This document shows positions 19,649 to 28,289 of a stretch of 64,000 nucleotides of DNA, piece after piece. The stretch comes from Bacillus alveayuensis (GTDB lineage Bacteria > Bacillota > Bacilli > Bacillales > Aeribacillaceae): assembly GCA_030812955.1 (NCBI GenBank), contig JAUSTR010000001.1, positions 682,001 to 746,000 on the forward strand, given 5' to 3'. Numbering within the stretch: position 1 is the stretch's first letter; the number at the start of each line of letters is the position of its first letter. A model generated the notes under the pieces. That model had not been told where the DNA came from. It did not search any database and was given only the letters and a program-made list of their open reading frames with translations. The position numbers and the translations under genes were made by a program.

Positions 19649-20339
19649 TTCTTTCATTCTTTTTATTATCATGCTTATTGTAGGAATTTTAATTTCCTAT
19701 TCTTATCAAGTGACAAAAGAAACACAATCTCCTAATCATACTTCTTCGCAACAATGGGAAAAGGAATATGAAATTCGGAAGTTACTCATCGAACAAGAGA
19801 AGCAAAATCGTAAGCTTCAGCAACTATTATTTAAAAAACAACAGCAAGTGACAGAAATGGAAGAGAAATTAAAAGAAGAGAAGCAAATTTATTACAATCT
19901 TGTCGAGGATGTTGAAAAGCTAAGAATGTTTGTAGGAGAAGTTGGAGTGGTTGGACAAGGTATAGAAGTGACGTTAGAAGATGCATCCTATGTTCCAGAA
20001 GGAGGAAATGTCAACAACTACATCGTTCATGAAAGCCATCTTTTTAAAGTGATCAATGAATTGTTGATTTCAGGGGCCTCTGCCATATCCATAAATGGTC
20101 AACGGCTGTTTCACAACACCTATATTTATTGTAATGGTCCAGTTGTGACAGTGGATGGAAATCAATATCCTGCTCCGTTTGTCATTCGTGCGATTGGTGA
20201 TCCTGAAGTATTGACACAGGCGTTAAATATTGCTGGAGGAGTGCTAGACCAGCTAGCTTATGACAATATTGTGGTCAAGGTAGAGAAGAAAAACGAAATC
20301 CGCATGGAACCATTAATTAAAAATCAAACGACAAACTAA
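19629..20339 (+). CDS. ylxW: DUF881 family protein YlxW
   Basis: Protein of 236 residues with a signal-anchor helix (about residues 8-27), a coiled-coil segment (residues ~40-90, rich in E, K and Q) and the DUF881 domain (GVVGQGIEVTLEDAS ... SGASAISINGQRL ... PFVIRAIGDPEVL). Function is unknown; the domain is found in envelope proteins encoded with division genes. ATG 19629 lies inside the end of divIB after gatgaggag, implying translational coupling. Paralogue of the next gene. Confidence 0.85.
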   Translation: MNKLKTSSFILFIIMLIVGILISYSYQVTKETQSPNHTSSQQWEKEYEIRKLLIEQEKQNRKLQQLLFKKQQQVTEMEEKLKEEKQIYYNLVEDVEKLRMFVGEVGVVGQGIEVTLEDASYVPEGGNVNNYIVHESHLFKVINELLISGASAISINGQRLFHNTYIYCNGPVVTVDGNQYPAPFVIRAIGDPEVLTQALNIAGGVLDQLAYDNIVVKVEKKNEIRMEPLIKNQTTN

Positions 20340-20368
20340 ATGAAAAGCACGGAATAGGTGATGGCATT

Positions 20369-21100
20369 TTGAAAAAAGAGTTTTGGAAAATTGGATTGCC
20401 CTTTTCCATGGTTACAGGCATTTTAGGATTTATGTTCGCAGTGCAATTTCAGTCCATAAAAGAGCCGATCGTTCGCGATACTCGTGATATGTGGGAGCTT
20501 CGTGAAGATTTAAAAAAAGAGCAAGAACTGCAGGTAGAATTGCTGAATAAAATAAGAAAATATGAAGAAATATACGAAAATTACCGCACGCAACATGATC
20601 AAAGTGCTGAAAATGCATTACGGGAAACGTTAGAGCAATTAAAATCAGAAGCAGGTCTAACAGAAGTGGTAGGACAAGGGGTTATTTTAACCGTTGAACC
20701 GCTTTTTACGACAAATTTAGCCGGTACATCTATTGAACAAGTTTCTCCAGAATTATTGAAACGAACAATTAATGAGTTGAATGCATACGGTGCAGAAGAA
20801 ATTGCGATTAATGGCCATCGCATCATTAATTCAACCGTTATTCGCAATATTAATGGTATAACGAAAATTGATGGATACAATTTAAATCAATTTCCTATTA
20901 CAATCCATGTCATCACAAGTGATGCGGAGAAGCTTTTTAATCGCATTAATGGTTCCACGTTAAAGGACGATTATGCCATTGATAATTTAAGTCTATCGAT
21001 TTCCGATCCTCAGAGTAAAATTGTAGTACCGCCTTTTAAAGACACGATTCGAATTAAACATATGCAACCTTTAAATCGAGAAAAGGAAGGGAAATCTTAA
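20369..21100 (+). CDS. ylxX: DUF881 family protein YlxX
   Basis: Protein of 243 residues with the same plan as YlxW: N-terminal membrane helix (IGLPFSMVTGILGFMFAV), coiled coil (residues ~30-90), then DUF881 (GQGVILTVEPLF ... NAYGAEEIAINGHRIINSTVI ... PITIHVITSDAEKLF). The pair looks like a tandem duplication. Start is TTG 20369 after an ataggtgatgg site. It ends one base before sbp. Function unknown; location suggests a role at the envelope or divisome. Confidence 0.84.
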   Translation: MKKEFWKIGLPFSMVTGILGFMFAVQFQSIKEPIVRDTRDMWELREDLKKEQELQVELLNKIRKYEEIYENYRTQHDQSAENALRETLEQLKSEAGLTEVVGQGVILTVEPLFTTNLAGTSIEQVSPELLKRTINELNAYGAEEIAINGHRIINSTVIRNINGITKIDGYNLNQFPITIHVITSDAEKLFNRINGSTLKDDYAIDNLSLSISDPQSKIVVPPFKDTIRIKHMQPLNREKEGKS

Positions 21101-21101
21101 T

Positions 21102-21464
21102 ATGTGGCTCCCTCTTATTGGATTATTATTAGGAATTTTATTAGGTTTATTAAGTGATGTAAAAATACCGGCAGCATATTCAAGCTATTTATCAATCGCC
21201 ATTCTTGCTTCTTTAGATACGATATTTGGAGGTATTCGTGCTTATCTTCAAAAAATATATGATCATCTTGTATTTGTCACTGGATTCTTTTTTAATATAG
21301 TATTAGCTGCAAGTTTAGCTTTTCTAGGTGTTCATCTTGGTGTAGACTTGTATTTAGTAGCCGTTTTTGCATTTGGTGTTCGACTATTTCAAAACATCGC
21401 TGTTATTCGCCGTATTCTTATTTCTAATTGGAAAAATGCTAGAGAAAATGCGAAAAAAAAATGA
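21102..21464 (+). CDS. sbp: Small basic protein Sbp (DUF1290)
   Basis: Protein of 120 residues with three to four hydrophobic helices (LIGLLLGILLGLL, IAILASLDTIFGGI, FFFNIVLAASLAFLGV, LVAVFAFGVRLFQNI) and a lysine-rich tail. Matches the small basic membrane protein that precedes ftsA in Bacilli. Function is unknown; its constant place between ylxX and ftsA points to the envelope or division machinery. Confidence 0.86.
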   Translation: MWLPLIGLLLGILLGLLSDVKIPAAYSSYLSIAILASLDTIFGGIRAYLQKIYDHLVFVTGFFFNIVLAASLAFLGVHLGVDLYLVAVFAFGVRLFQNIAVIRRILISNWKNARENAKKK

Positions 21465-21632
21465 ATTTTAAAAAGGGAATGGCGAAAGTTTGTTGAATTT
21501 ACAACATATACGCTCTTTTTATACATACTTTTTTTGATTATAGGACTGTAACATTTATTTAATACTAGTTTCATTGTATTGTTCTTCTGGAAATAATAGA
21601 ATAGATATGATAAGTAAGGAGGTGCCATTAGA

Positions 21633-22922
21633 ATGAACAGCAATGAAATATATGTGAGTCTGGACATCGGTACATCCAATGTAAAAGTGATGATTGGGGA
21701 AATGACAGATGAAACGTTAAACATTATCGGTGTCGGTAATGTAAAATCAAAAGGATTAAAAAAAGGTTCAATTGTTGACATAGATGAAACGGTTCATTCT
21801 ATAAAAAAAGCAATTGAGCAGGCTGAAAGAATGGTTGGAATACCAATAAACAAGGTCGTTGTAGGAATTTCAGGAAATCATGTTCAGCTCCAAGATTGTC
21901 ATGGAGTTGTAGCCGTTTCAAGTGAAAACAGAGAAATAACAAATGAAGATGTAAAGCGAGTGATTGAAGCGGCACAGGTGTTATCCATTCCGCCTGAACG
22001 TGAAATTATTGACTGCATTCCGAAGCAATTTATTGTAGATGGTTTAGATGGGATACAAGATCCGCGAGGAATGCTCGGTGTTCGTCTCGAAATGGAAGGT
22101 CTGTTAATTACTGGTTCCAAAACGATTCTACATAATGTATTACGATGTGTTGAACGAGCAGGCCTTGAAATTTCAGATATAGCCTTACAGCCGTTAGCTG
22201 CTGGAACCGTTGCTTTGTCGAAGGATGAAAAAAATTTAGGCGTTGCTTTAATTGAAATTGGTGGAGGATCAACAACCATTGCTGTATTTGAACAAGGACA
22301 TTTAAAGGCCACCACTGTATTGCCTGTCGGTGGTGATCATATTACAAAAGATTTATCCATCGGTTTACGCACTTCAACAGAAGATGCAGAAAAAGTGAAA
22401 GTTAATCATGGATATGCCTTATATAATCATGCTTCTCAGGATGAAGTGTTTGAAGTATCCATTATTGGCAGTGATAAAAAACAGCAGTTTAATCAATTAG
22501 AGATAGCTGATATTATTGAAGCAAGAATCGAAGAGATTTTTCAACTCGTGAAAAATGAATTAAAGAAAATGGGAGTTCGTGATTTACCAGGTGGTTTTGT
22601 TTTAACAGGTGGAACGGTCAATATCCCTGGAATATTAGAGCTTGCCCAAACGGTGCTTGCCAGCAATGTTCGAATTGCAAGGCCGGATTATATAGGTGTT
22701 CGTGAACCTCAATATATGACAGGTGTTGGCCTTATTCAATTTGCATATAAAAATGCAAAAATTCAAGGTCGACGAATCGGCGCTAATGTTCAAATGGAGA
22801 AAATCCCGCATACGATACCGTCTGAAACCGTTCAGACACAACGGCAAGCACAAAAACCGAAACAAAAAAGTGAACCAAAGGTTAGTCGAGTGAAAAAGTT
22901 TTTTGGTTATTTTTTTGAATAA
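21633..22922 (+). CDS. ftsA: Cell division protein FtsA
   Basis: Actin-like ATPase of 429 residues. The phosphate-1 motif SLDIGTSNVKVMIGE is at the start, LIEIGGGSTTIAVFEQG is the phosphate-2 region near residue 207, and FVLTGGTVNIPGI the adenosine motif near residue 320. The C-terminal RVKKFFGYFFE is the amphipathic membrane-targeting helix that tethers FtsZ. A strong aaggaggtg site precedes ATG 21633. The 168-base gap upstream holds TTGATT (21534-21539) and TTTAAT (21558-21563) as a possible 18-bp-spaced promoter. ftsZ follows 41 bases later. Confidence 0.96.
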   Translation: MNSNEIYVSLDIGTSNVKVMIGEMTDETLNIIGVGNVKSKGLKKGSIVDIDETVHSIKKAIEQAERMVGIPINKVVVGISGNHVQLQDCHGVVAVSSENREITNEDVKRVIEAAQVLSIPPEREIIDCIPKQFIVDGLDGIQDPRGMLGVRLEMEGLLITGSKTILHNVLRCVERAGLEISDIALQPLAAGTVALSKDEKNLGVALIEIGGGSTTIAVFEQGHLKATTVLPVGGDHITKDLSIGLRTSTEDAEKVKVNHGYALYNHASQDEVFEVSIIGSDKKQQFNQLEIADIIEARIEEIFQLVKNELKKMGVRDLPGGFVLTGGTVNIPGILELAQTVLASNVRIARPDYIGVREPQYMTGVGLIQFAYKNAKIQGRRIGANVQMEKIPHTIPSETVQTQRQAQKPKQKSEPKVSRVKKFFGYFFE

Positions 22923-22963
22923 CTTGCAGCAAATAGAAGCATTGATGGATTAGGAGGATTCAC

Positions 22964-24100
22964 ATGTTGGAGTTTGAAACGAATATCGACGGTTTTGCAA
23001 CGATAAAGGTGATCGGTGTTGGTGGCGGCGGAAATAATGCCGTTAACCGCATGATCGAACATGGTGTTAAAGGTGTTGAATTTATTGCCGTTAATACGGA
23101 TGCACAAGCATTAAATCTATCAAAAGCAGAAACGAAAATGCAAATTGGTGCTAAACTAACAAGAGGTTTAGGAGCTGGGGCAAACCCTGAAGTAGGAAAA
23201 AAAGCTGCTGAAGAAAGCAAAGAGCAGATCGAAGAGGCACTTAAAGGTGCTGATATGGTGTTTGTAACCGCTGGAATGGGCGGTGGAACAGGTACCGGTG
23301 CTGCTCCCGTCATTGCCCAAATCGCAAAAGATTTAGGTGCTTTAACTGTTGGTGTTGTAACAAGACCGTTTACCTTTGAGGGGCGTAAACGTGCGATGCA
23401 GGCAGCAGGTGGTATTACAGCCATGAAAGAATCTGTTGACACGTTAATTGTGATTCCAAATGATCGTCTTCTGGAAATTGTTGATAAAAATACACCAATG
23501 CTAGAAGCGTTTCGAGAAGCTGATAATGTCCTTCGTCAAGGTGTACAAGGAATATCCGATTTAATAGCGGTTCCGGGATTAATCAACCTTGACTTTGCAG
23601 ATGTCAAAACCATTATGTCAAATAAAGGTTCAGCGCTAATGGGTATTGGGGTTGCAACAGGTGAAAATCGTGCAGCTGAGGCAGCGAAAAAAGCGATTTC
23701 CAGCCCTCTGCTTGAGACATCCATTGACGGTGCTCAAGGTGTGTTAATGAATATAACAGGTGGAACAAACTTAAGCTTATATGAAGTGCAAGAAGCTGCT
23801 GATATCGTGGCCTCCGCATCTGATCAAGATGTGAATATGATTTTTGGTTCAGTAATTAATGAAAATTTAAAAGATGAAATTGTTGTGACGGTCATTGCTA
23901 CTGGTTTTTCAGAAGTTGAAGTCAATCCTGTCAAATCTTCTCGCCCTTTTGGAGGGAATGTGAAAACGAACGCTGCAACTAATAGAGAAGTGAAACGAGA
24001 AGATTCTCAACAAGAAATGACAAATCGTGCCGTACAACAAGCGGAAGATACATTAGATATCCCGACATTTTTACGTAATCGCAATAAACGACGCTCATAA
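22964..24100 (+). CDS. ftsZ: Cell division protein FtsZ
   Basis: Tubulin homologue of 378 residues that polymerises with GTP into the Z ring. The nucleotide loop [16 protein letters not shown] and the tubulin signature [13 protein letters not shown] (residues ~105-117) bind [14 protein letters not shown] supplies the T7 loop that triggers hydrolysis. A variable linker leads to the conserved tail [13 protein letters not shown], which docks FtsA and SepF (both encoded nearby). A taggagg site precedes ATG 22964. A strong terminator follows. Confidence 0.97.
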   Translation: MLEFETNIDGFATIKVIGVGGGGNNAVNRMIEHGVKGVEFIAVNTDAQALNLSKAETKMQIGAKLTRGLGAGANPEVGKKAAEESKEQIEEALKGADMVFVTAGMGGGTGTGAAPVIAQIAKDLGALTVGVVTRPFTFEGRKRAMQAAGGITAMKESVDTLIVIPNDRLLEIVDKNTPMLEAFREADNVLRQGVQGISDLIAVPGLINLDFADVKTIMSNKGSALMGIGVATGENRAAEAAKKAISSPLLETSIDGAQGVLMNITGGTNLSLYEVQEAADIVASASDQDVNMIFGSVINENLKDEIVVTVIATGFSEVEVNPVKSSRPFGGNVKTNAATNREVKREDSQQEMTNRAVQQAEDTLDIPTFLRNRNKRRS

Positions 24101-24137
24101 AAAAGCTTGTCGACTTGTCGACAAGCTTTTTTTTTTT
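24099..24137 (+). terminator. Strong rho-independent terminator after ftsZ
   Basis: AAAAGCTTGTCGA and TCGACAAGCTTTT flank a CTTG loop, followed by a long T-run. It marks the end of the dcw cluster before the sporulation cassette. Confidence 0.93.
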
Positions 24138-24266
24138 GAATTTTATCTATGAAAGTCAACGAAATGATGAAAGTCGTAATAAAGAGATCAATGAAAGAAA
24201 TAAGTAGATCGTTTTCTGAATAATGTTTAAATGAAGGAATGAGCAGTCAAAGAAGCGGAGAGGCGT

Positions 24267-24306
24267 TTCGACGGAAGATGTCAAAAATTATGGAAATCTT
24301 TCGGCA
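24267..24306 (-). promoter_or_regulatory. Spo0A boxes upstream of spoIIGA
   Basis: TTCGGCA (24300-24306) is the exact reverse complement of the 0A-box core TGNCGAA. Two more near-matches lie upstream: TTCGACG (24267-24273, reverse CGTCGAA) and TGTCAAA (24279-24285, plus strand). Their placement as a distal pair and one proximal site next to the -35 resembles the two-site spoIIG promoter of B. subtilis. Confidence 0.6.
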
Positions 24307-24310
24307 CTAA

Positions 24311-24343
24311 GTGACAGACATCCCTTTCTCTGTAAATTATACT
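24311..24343 (+). promoter_or_regulatory. spoIIG promoter with unusually long spacer
   Basis: GTGACA (24311-24316) and TATACT (24338-24343) are separated by 21 bp instead of the usual 17. The B. subtilis spoIIG promoter is a SigA promoter with a similarly over-long spacer (22 bp) that needs phosphorylated Spo0A. The proximal 0A box ends 4 bp upstream of this -35. Confidence 0.6.
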
Positions 24344-24399
24344 TATGACAAACAAAGGTGCGTTCTGCTAGAAAAAGTGATAGGGGAAGGAAGAGAGGC

Positions 24400-25323
24400 T
24401 TGTCTATTTATTTAGATGTTATTTGGCTTTTGAACTTTTGCTTTGATCTTTTATTGATAGTATTAACAGCTATTATTTTAAAAAGGAGAATCAAATGGAG
24501 AAACGTTTTATTATCAGCATTAATTGGTTCCTTACTTGTGTTAATTTTTTTTACACCATTCGCAAATATTTCTAGCCACCCTCTAACGAAGTTTTTCGTT
24601 TCCTGTTTGATGATCATAACCGCCTTTGGGATGAAACGGCTTCGTTATATTTTACAAAATTTATTGATGTTTTATTTTGTTTCTTTTGTTATGGGGGGAG
24701 CTATGATCGGAACGTATTATTTTTTTGAAGTCAGCTTTTTATTCCATGATAACATGATCATGACAAATGCAGGGGGGTTTGGTGATCCGATCAGCTGGTT
24801 ATTTATAATTATTGGCTTTCCAATTATTTGGTATTATTCTCGATCACAATTTGATCAAGTTGAAGAGACAAAAATTCAATATGAGCACATCGTAGTCGTA
24901 ACGATTCGCTTCATGGATCGCACCATTTCTTTAAAAGGTCTCATTGATAGTGGCAACCAATTATATGATCCTATTACGAAAACACCAGTAATGATTGTTG
25001 AAATGGAAAAAATGAAAAGGATTTTACCGGAAGAAATGGTACAATTCATTTCCGAAAAGGACCCGCTATCATTATTCGAGGTCAATGAGCCATCATGGAT
25101 CGATCATCTCAGAATCATTCCATATCGAGCTGTTGGATTTGACCATCAATTTTTATTTGCCATCAAACCACAAGAAATTTTTATCGAAAAAAATGACGAA
25201 AGGATCAAAGTTAAAAAGGCATTAGTGGGCATCAATAAAACGAATTTATCATGTGATGGTCATTATGAATGCATTCTTCATCCGAAGATGATTCAAAAAG
25301 GAAAAATTGAAAATGCTTCTTAA
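24400..25323 (+). CDS. spoIIGA: Sigma-E processing peptidase SpoIIGA
   Basis: Protein of 307 residues from TTG 24400 (SIYLDVIWLLNFCFDLLLI), near the 309 of B. subtilis. The N-terminal half has five hydrophobic helices. The C-terminal half contains LIDSGNQLYDPIT, the aspartic-protease-like motif whose aspartate cleaves pro-SigE, and VALVGINKTNLSCDGHYECILHP-type closing residues. It acts at the sporulation septum in the mother cell after a SpoIIR signal from the forespore. The same frame is open back to 24358, but the preceding residues are charged and unlike homologues, and ggaagg-type sites fit the TTG. Confidence 0.94.
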   Translation: MSIYLDVIWLLNFCFDLLLIVLTAIILKRRIKWRNVLLSALIGSLLVLIFFTPFANISSHPLTKFFVSCLMIITAFGMKRLRYILQNLLMFYFVSFVMGGAMIGTYYFFEVSFLFHDNMIMTNAGGFGDPISWLFIIIGFPIIWYYSRSQFDQVEETKIQYEHIVVVTIRFMDRTISLKGLIDSGNQLYDPITKTPVMIVEMEKMKRILPEEMVQFISEKDPLSLFEVNEPSWIDHLRIIPYRAVGFDHQFLFAIKPQEIFIEKNDERIKVKKALVGINKTNLSCDGHYECILHPKMIQKGKIENAS

Positions 25324-25378
25324 CACGATGTAATACTATCATACTCATATTTTTGCAATTTAGAAGGGGGAGTACGAA

Positions 25379-26098
25379 ATGAAAAAATTCCGTATTTATC
25401 TTACTTATTTATGGTATAAGCTTTTAATGAAATTAGGAATGAAAACCGATGAGATTTATTACATAGGTGGTAGTGAAGCCCTTCCACCACCGCTTTCAAA
25501 GGAAGAGGAAGAAGTCCTTTTAAAAAAATTACCTCAAGGGGATCAGGCAGCAAGATCGATATTAATTGAACGCAATTTACGTTTAGTTGTGTATATCGCA
25601 CGAAAATTTGAAAATACGGGCATCAATATCGAAGACCTTATAAGCATCGGTACAATTGGTTTAATTAAAGCCGTCAATACTTTTAATCCTGAAAAGAAAA
25701 TCAAATTAGCTACGTATGCATCTAGATGTATCGAAAATGAAATATTAATGTATTTACGTAGAAATAATAAAATTCGGTCCGAGATTTCATTTGATGAACC
25801 TCTTAATATCGATTGGGATGGGAACGAGCTTTTACTTTCAGATGTGTTAGGTACAGAGGATGACATTATTACAAAAGATTTAGAAGCAAATGTTGACCGC
25901 AAGCTATTGATGAAAGCATTACAGCAATTAAATGAACGAGAAAAACAAATTATGGAGTTAAGGTTTGGACTTCATGGAGGCGAGGAAAAAACACAAAAAG
26001 ATGTTGCGGATATTCTTGGCATTTCACAGTCGTATATTTCGCGATTAGAAAAGAGGATTATTAAAAGGTTGAGAAAAGAGTTTAATAAAATGGTTTGA
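25379..26098 (+). CDS. sigE: RNA polymerase sporulation sigma factor SigE (pro-SigE)
   Basis: Protein of 239 residues. The first ~27 residues ([20 protein letters not shown]...) are the membrane-associated pro-sequence removed by SpoIIGA, followed by the invariant [17 protein letters not shown]. Region 2 is seen as [35 protein letters not shown], with [17 protein letters not shown] for -10 recognition; region 4 is the helix-turn-helix [23 protein letters not shown]. SigE directs early mother-cell transcription. It lies 55 bases after its protease gene and shares the spoIIG promoter. Confidence 0.97.
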   Translation: MKKFRIYLTYLWYKLLMKLGMKTDEIYYIGGSEALPPPLSKEEEEVLLKKLPQGDQAARSILIERNLRLVVYIARKFENTGINIEDLISIGTIGLIKAVNTFNPEKKIKLATYASRCIENEILMYLRRNNKIRSEISFDEPLNIDWDGNELLLSDVLGTEDDIITKDLEANVDRKLLMKALQQLNEREKQIMELRFGLHGGEEKTQKDVADILGISQSYISRLEKRIIKRLRKEFNKMV

Positions 26099-26152
26099 AG
26101 GAATTAGCAATATTTAGAAATATTCTACTATCAAACATACAAGGTTGCTTAT

Positions 26153-26180
26153 GCATATTTTTCCCTTCATAGGAGATACT
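26153..26180 (+). promoter_or_regulatory. Candidate SigF/SigG promoter for sigG
   Basis: GCATA (26153-26157) and GGAGATACT (26172-26180) match forespore sigma -35 and -10 patterns (GYATA; GGHNANVHT) with a 14-bp spacer. In B. subtilis sigG is transcribed first by SigF and then by SigG itself. Confidence 0.55.
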
Positions 26181-26199
26181 TAACGTTGTACAGCAAGAA

Positions 26200-26212
26200 C
26201 TCCTATAGGGAG
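26200..26212 (+). other. Small hairpin over the sigG ribosome-binding site
   Basis: CTCC (26200-26203) can pair with GGAG (26209-26212) across TATAG, covering the 5' part of the GGGAGGG ribosome site. Together with the GTG start it would reduce sigG translation. The stem is only 4 bp. Confidence 0.35.
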
Positions 26213-26220
26213 GGAAAAAT

Positions 26221-27000
26221 GTGACAAGAAATAAGGTCGAAATTTGTGGTGTAGATACTTCAAAGCTCCCAGTATTGAAAAATGAAGAGATGAGAAAATT
26301 ATTCAAACAGATGCAAAATGGTGATGTATCCGCACGTGAAAAATTAGTGAACGGCAACTTAAGGCTTGTCTTAAGCGTCATTCAACGATTTAACAACAGA
26401 GGAGAATATGTCGATGACCTTTTTCAAGTAGGCTGTATTGGACTTATGAAATCCATTGATAATTTTGACTTAAGTCAAAATGTGAAATTTTCAACGTATG
26501 CAGTGCCAATGATTATTGGTGAAATTAGGCGTTATTTACGTGACAACAACCCTATACGCGTATCGAGGTCCCTCCGTGATATTGCCTATAAAGCGTTGCA
26601 AGTACGTGAAAAAATAATGAGTGAAGCATCAAGAGAGCCAACAGCTGAAGAAATTTCAAAAGTATTAAATGTACCGCAAGAGGAAATTGTGTTTGCTTTA
26701 GATGCTATACAAGATCCTGTATCATTATTTGAACCGATCTATAATGACGGTGGTGATCCTATATATGTGATGGATCAATTAAGTGATGAAAGAAATCGAG
26801 ATACTCATTGGATTGAAGAGATTGCCCTCAAAGAAGGAATGAGACGTCTAAACGACCGTGAAAAATTAATTTTGAAAAAGCGTTTTTTTCAAGGTAAAAC
26901 ACAAATGGAGGTAGCAGAAGAAATCGGAATTTCTCAAGCACAAGTTTCTAGGCTTGAAAAAGCAGCGATTAAACAAATGAATAAAAATATCCAACAATAG
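26221..27000 (+). CDS. sigG: RNA polymerase sporulation sigma factor SigG
   Basis: Protein of 259 residues starting at GTG 26221 (SRNKVEICGVDTSKLPVL class N-terminus, here TRNKVEICGVDTSKLPVL). Region 2 (NGNLRLVLSVIQRFNNRGEYVDDLFQVGCIGLMKSI), region 3 and region 4 (TQMEVAEEIGISQAQVSRLEKAAIKQM) are almost letter-perfect for SigG. SigG drives late forespore genes such as those for small acid-soluble proteins and germinant receptors. It follows sigE by 122 bases, with its own forespore-type promoter in the gap. A hairpin terminator follows. Confidence 0.97.
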   Translation: MTRNKVEICGVDTSKLPVLKNEEMRKLFKQMQNGDVSAREKLVNGNLRLVLSVIQRFNNRGEYVDDLFQVGCIGLMKSIDNFDLSQNVKFSTYAVPMIIGEIRRYLRDNNPIRVSRSLRDIAYKALQVREKIMSEASREPTAEEISKVLNVPQEEIVFALDAIQDPVSLFEPIYNDGGDPIYVMDQLSDERNRDTHWIEEIALKEGMRRLNDREKLILKKRFFQGKTQMEVAEEIGISQAQVSRLEKAAIKQMNKNIQQ

Positions 27001-27010
27001 CACGAATTTT

Positions 27011-27046
27011 AGGGATCAGATCAAATGATAGATCTGATCCCTTTAT
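27011..27046 (+). terminator. Terminator after sigG
   Basis: AGGGATCAGATC (27011-27022) pairs perfectly with GATCTGATCCCT (27031-27042) around AAATGATA; the T-tail is short (TTTAT). Confidence 0.75.
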
Positions 27047-27061
27047 CATGAAAAGAACTTC

Positions 27062-27081
27062 ATTTTCATATGTATGAAAAT
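27062..27081. repeat. 20-bp perfect palindrome upstream of ylmC
   Basis: ATTTTCATA, TG, TATGAAAAT forms an uninterrupted palindrome 26 bases before the ylmC start. It could be an operator for a dimeric regulator or part of the leader. No known factor is assigned. Confidence 0.45.
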
Positions 27082-27106
27082 AGGAAGCTGATGGAGGCGA
27101 GCGATC

Positions 27107-27373
27107 ATGATGAATATTTCGGAATTTCAAACAAAAGACGTTATTAACGTCGCTGATGGAAAAAGACTTGGTAATATCGATGATATTGATATAAATGTAA
27201 CAAATGGAAAAATACAAGCTATTATCATAACAAACCAAGGAAAAGTATTAGGTTTTTTTGGCAGGGGAGACGAGATCGTCATACCGTGGCGAAACATTGT
27301 CAAAGTTGGGGAGGATGTTATTTTAGTGAGAATTGACCATCAATTTGAACAGATCGAGCAACCAAGAAAATAA
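27107..27373 (+). CDS. ylmC: YlmC/YmxH family PRC-barrel protein
   Basis: Protein of 88 residues. The sequence ISEFQTKDVINVADGKRLGNIDDIDINVTNGKIQAIII and the following GFFGRGDEIVIPWRNIVKVGEDVILVRI match the YlmC/YmxH PRC-barrel family. Such proteins are common next to sporulation or division genes in Firmicutes; the molecular role is unknown. Two overlapping starts (ATG 27107 and 27110) follow a tggagg site. The B. subtilis ylmA gene, which lies between sigG and ylmC there, is absent here. Confidence 0.86.
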   Translation: MMNISEFQTKDVINVADGKRLGNIDDIDINVTNGKIQAIIITNQGKVLGFFGRGDEIVIPWRNIVKVGEDVILVRIDHQFEQIEQPRK

Positions 27374-27446
27374 ATATTTTCTTATTAAATGTTCATGACT
27401 AAATATGTTAATATTAGAATAGAAATGTCGAAAAAGGAAGGTATCC

Positions 27447-28289
27447 ATGAAAAACGAGCCTTTTTTGAAAAAAGATGTATCAATTTTTTCCATTCCTGAA
27501 TGGGAAAAAAGAAATCCAATTCTAATTGTCGGTTTTACGACAAAACGAGGCGGATTTTCCAAAGGTCCTTATCATTCCTTAAATGTAGGACTTCATGTCA
27601 AGGATGATCACGAAACAGTTGTTCAAAATAGGCGAGAAATTGCTCGAAAATTAAATTTTCCGCTCTCCAATTGGGTTTTTGCCGATCAAGTTCATGACTG
27701 CCATATTGAAAAGGTGACAAGTGAACATAAAGGGGCTGGAACGATCCATTATGATGACGCAATTAAAAAAACAGATGGGCTTTACACAAATGAACAAAAT
27801 CTTCTTCTTTCACTCTGTTTTGCAGATTGTGTTCCTTTATATTTTTTCGCTCCAAAACATCACATGATCGGCTTAGCTCATGCAGGATGGAGAGGTACTG
27901 TTAAAAACATCGCTGGTGAAATGCTGCAAGTATGGATTAAAAAGGAGAAAGTACTGCCGAAAGATATATATGTTGCGATTGGGCCTTCAATCGGTCCTTG
28001 CTGCTACAAAGTCGACCGAAAAGTAATAGCGGAAGTTGAAAAGCTATTCGGCTTTGATGTGGGATTGTTTTATGAAGAAGTCGAAGAAGGCCAATTTCTT
28101 TTAAATTTACTGGAAATGAACAAGGCGATCTGTTTAAATGAAGGCATTCCAGAAAAAAATATTTTAACATCATCTTATTGTACGAGCTGTCAAGAAAACG
28201 ATTTTTTTTCACACCGACGTGATCAAGGAAAGACGGGTCGGATGATGAGTTTTATTGGATTCAAGGAGGGGTTTTCATTTTGTCGGTGA
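27447..28289 (+). CDS. ylmD: YlmD, YfiH/PgeF family purine nucleoside phosphorylase (laccase domain)
   Basis: Protein of 280 residues. Family metal ligands and catalytic groups appear in FADQVHDCHIEKV, LLLSLCFADCVPLYFF and GLAHAGWRGTVKNI (His/Cys zinc site), then IGPSIGPCCYKVD. Members were first called multicopper polyphenol oxidases; related enzymes cleave purine nucleosides, and E. coli YfiH edits peptidoglycan precursors. Which activity holds here is not visible. ATG 27447 follows aaaggaagg. The 3' end overlaps ylmE by 10 bases. Confidence 0.88.
   Translation: MKNEPFLKKDVSIFSIPEWEKRNPILIVGFTTKRGGFSKGPYHSLNVGLHVKDDHETVVQNRREIARKLNFPLSNWVFADQVHDCHIEKVTSEHKGAGTIHYDDAIKKTDGLYTNEQNLLLSLCFADCVPLYFFAPKHHMIGLAHAGWRGTVKNIAGEMLQVWIKKEKVLPKDIYVAIGPSIGPCCYKVDRKVIAEVEKLFGFDVGLFYEEVEEGQFLLNLLEMNKAICLNEGIPEKNILTSSYCTSCQENDFFSHRRDQGKTGRMMSFIGFKEGFSFCR

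Noticed and set aside
24358..24399. Upstream extension of spoIIGA
   Set aside because: The added residues are highly charged and unlike SpoIIGA; the family starts directly at IYLDVIWLLNF.
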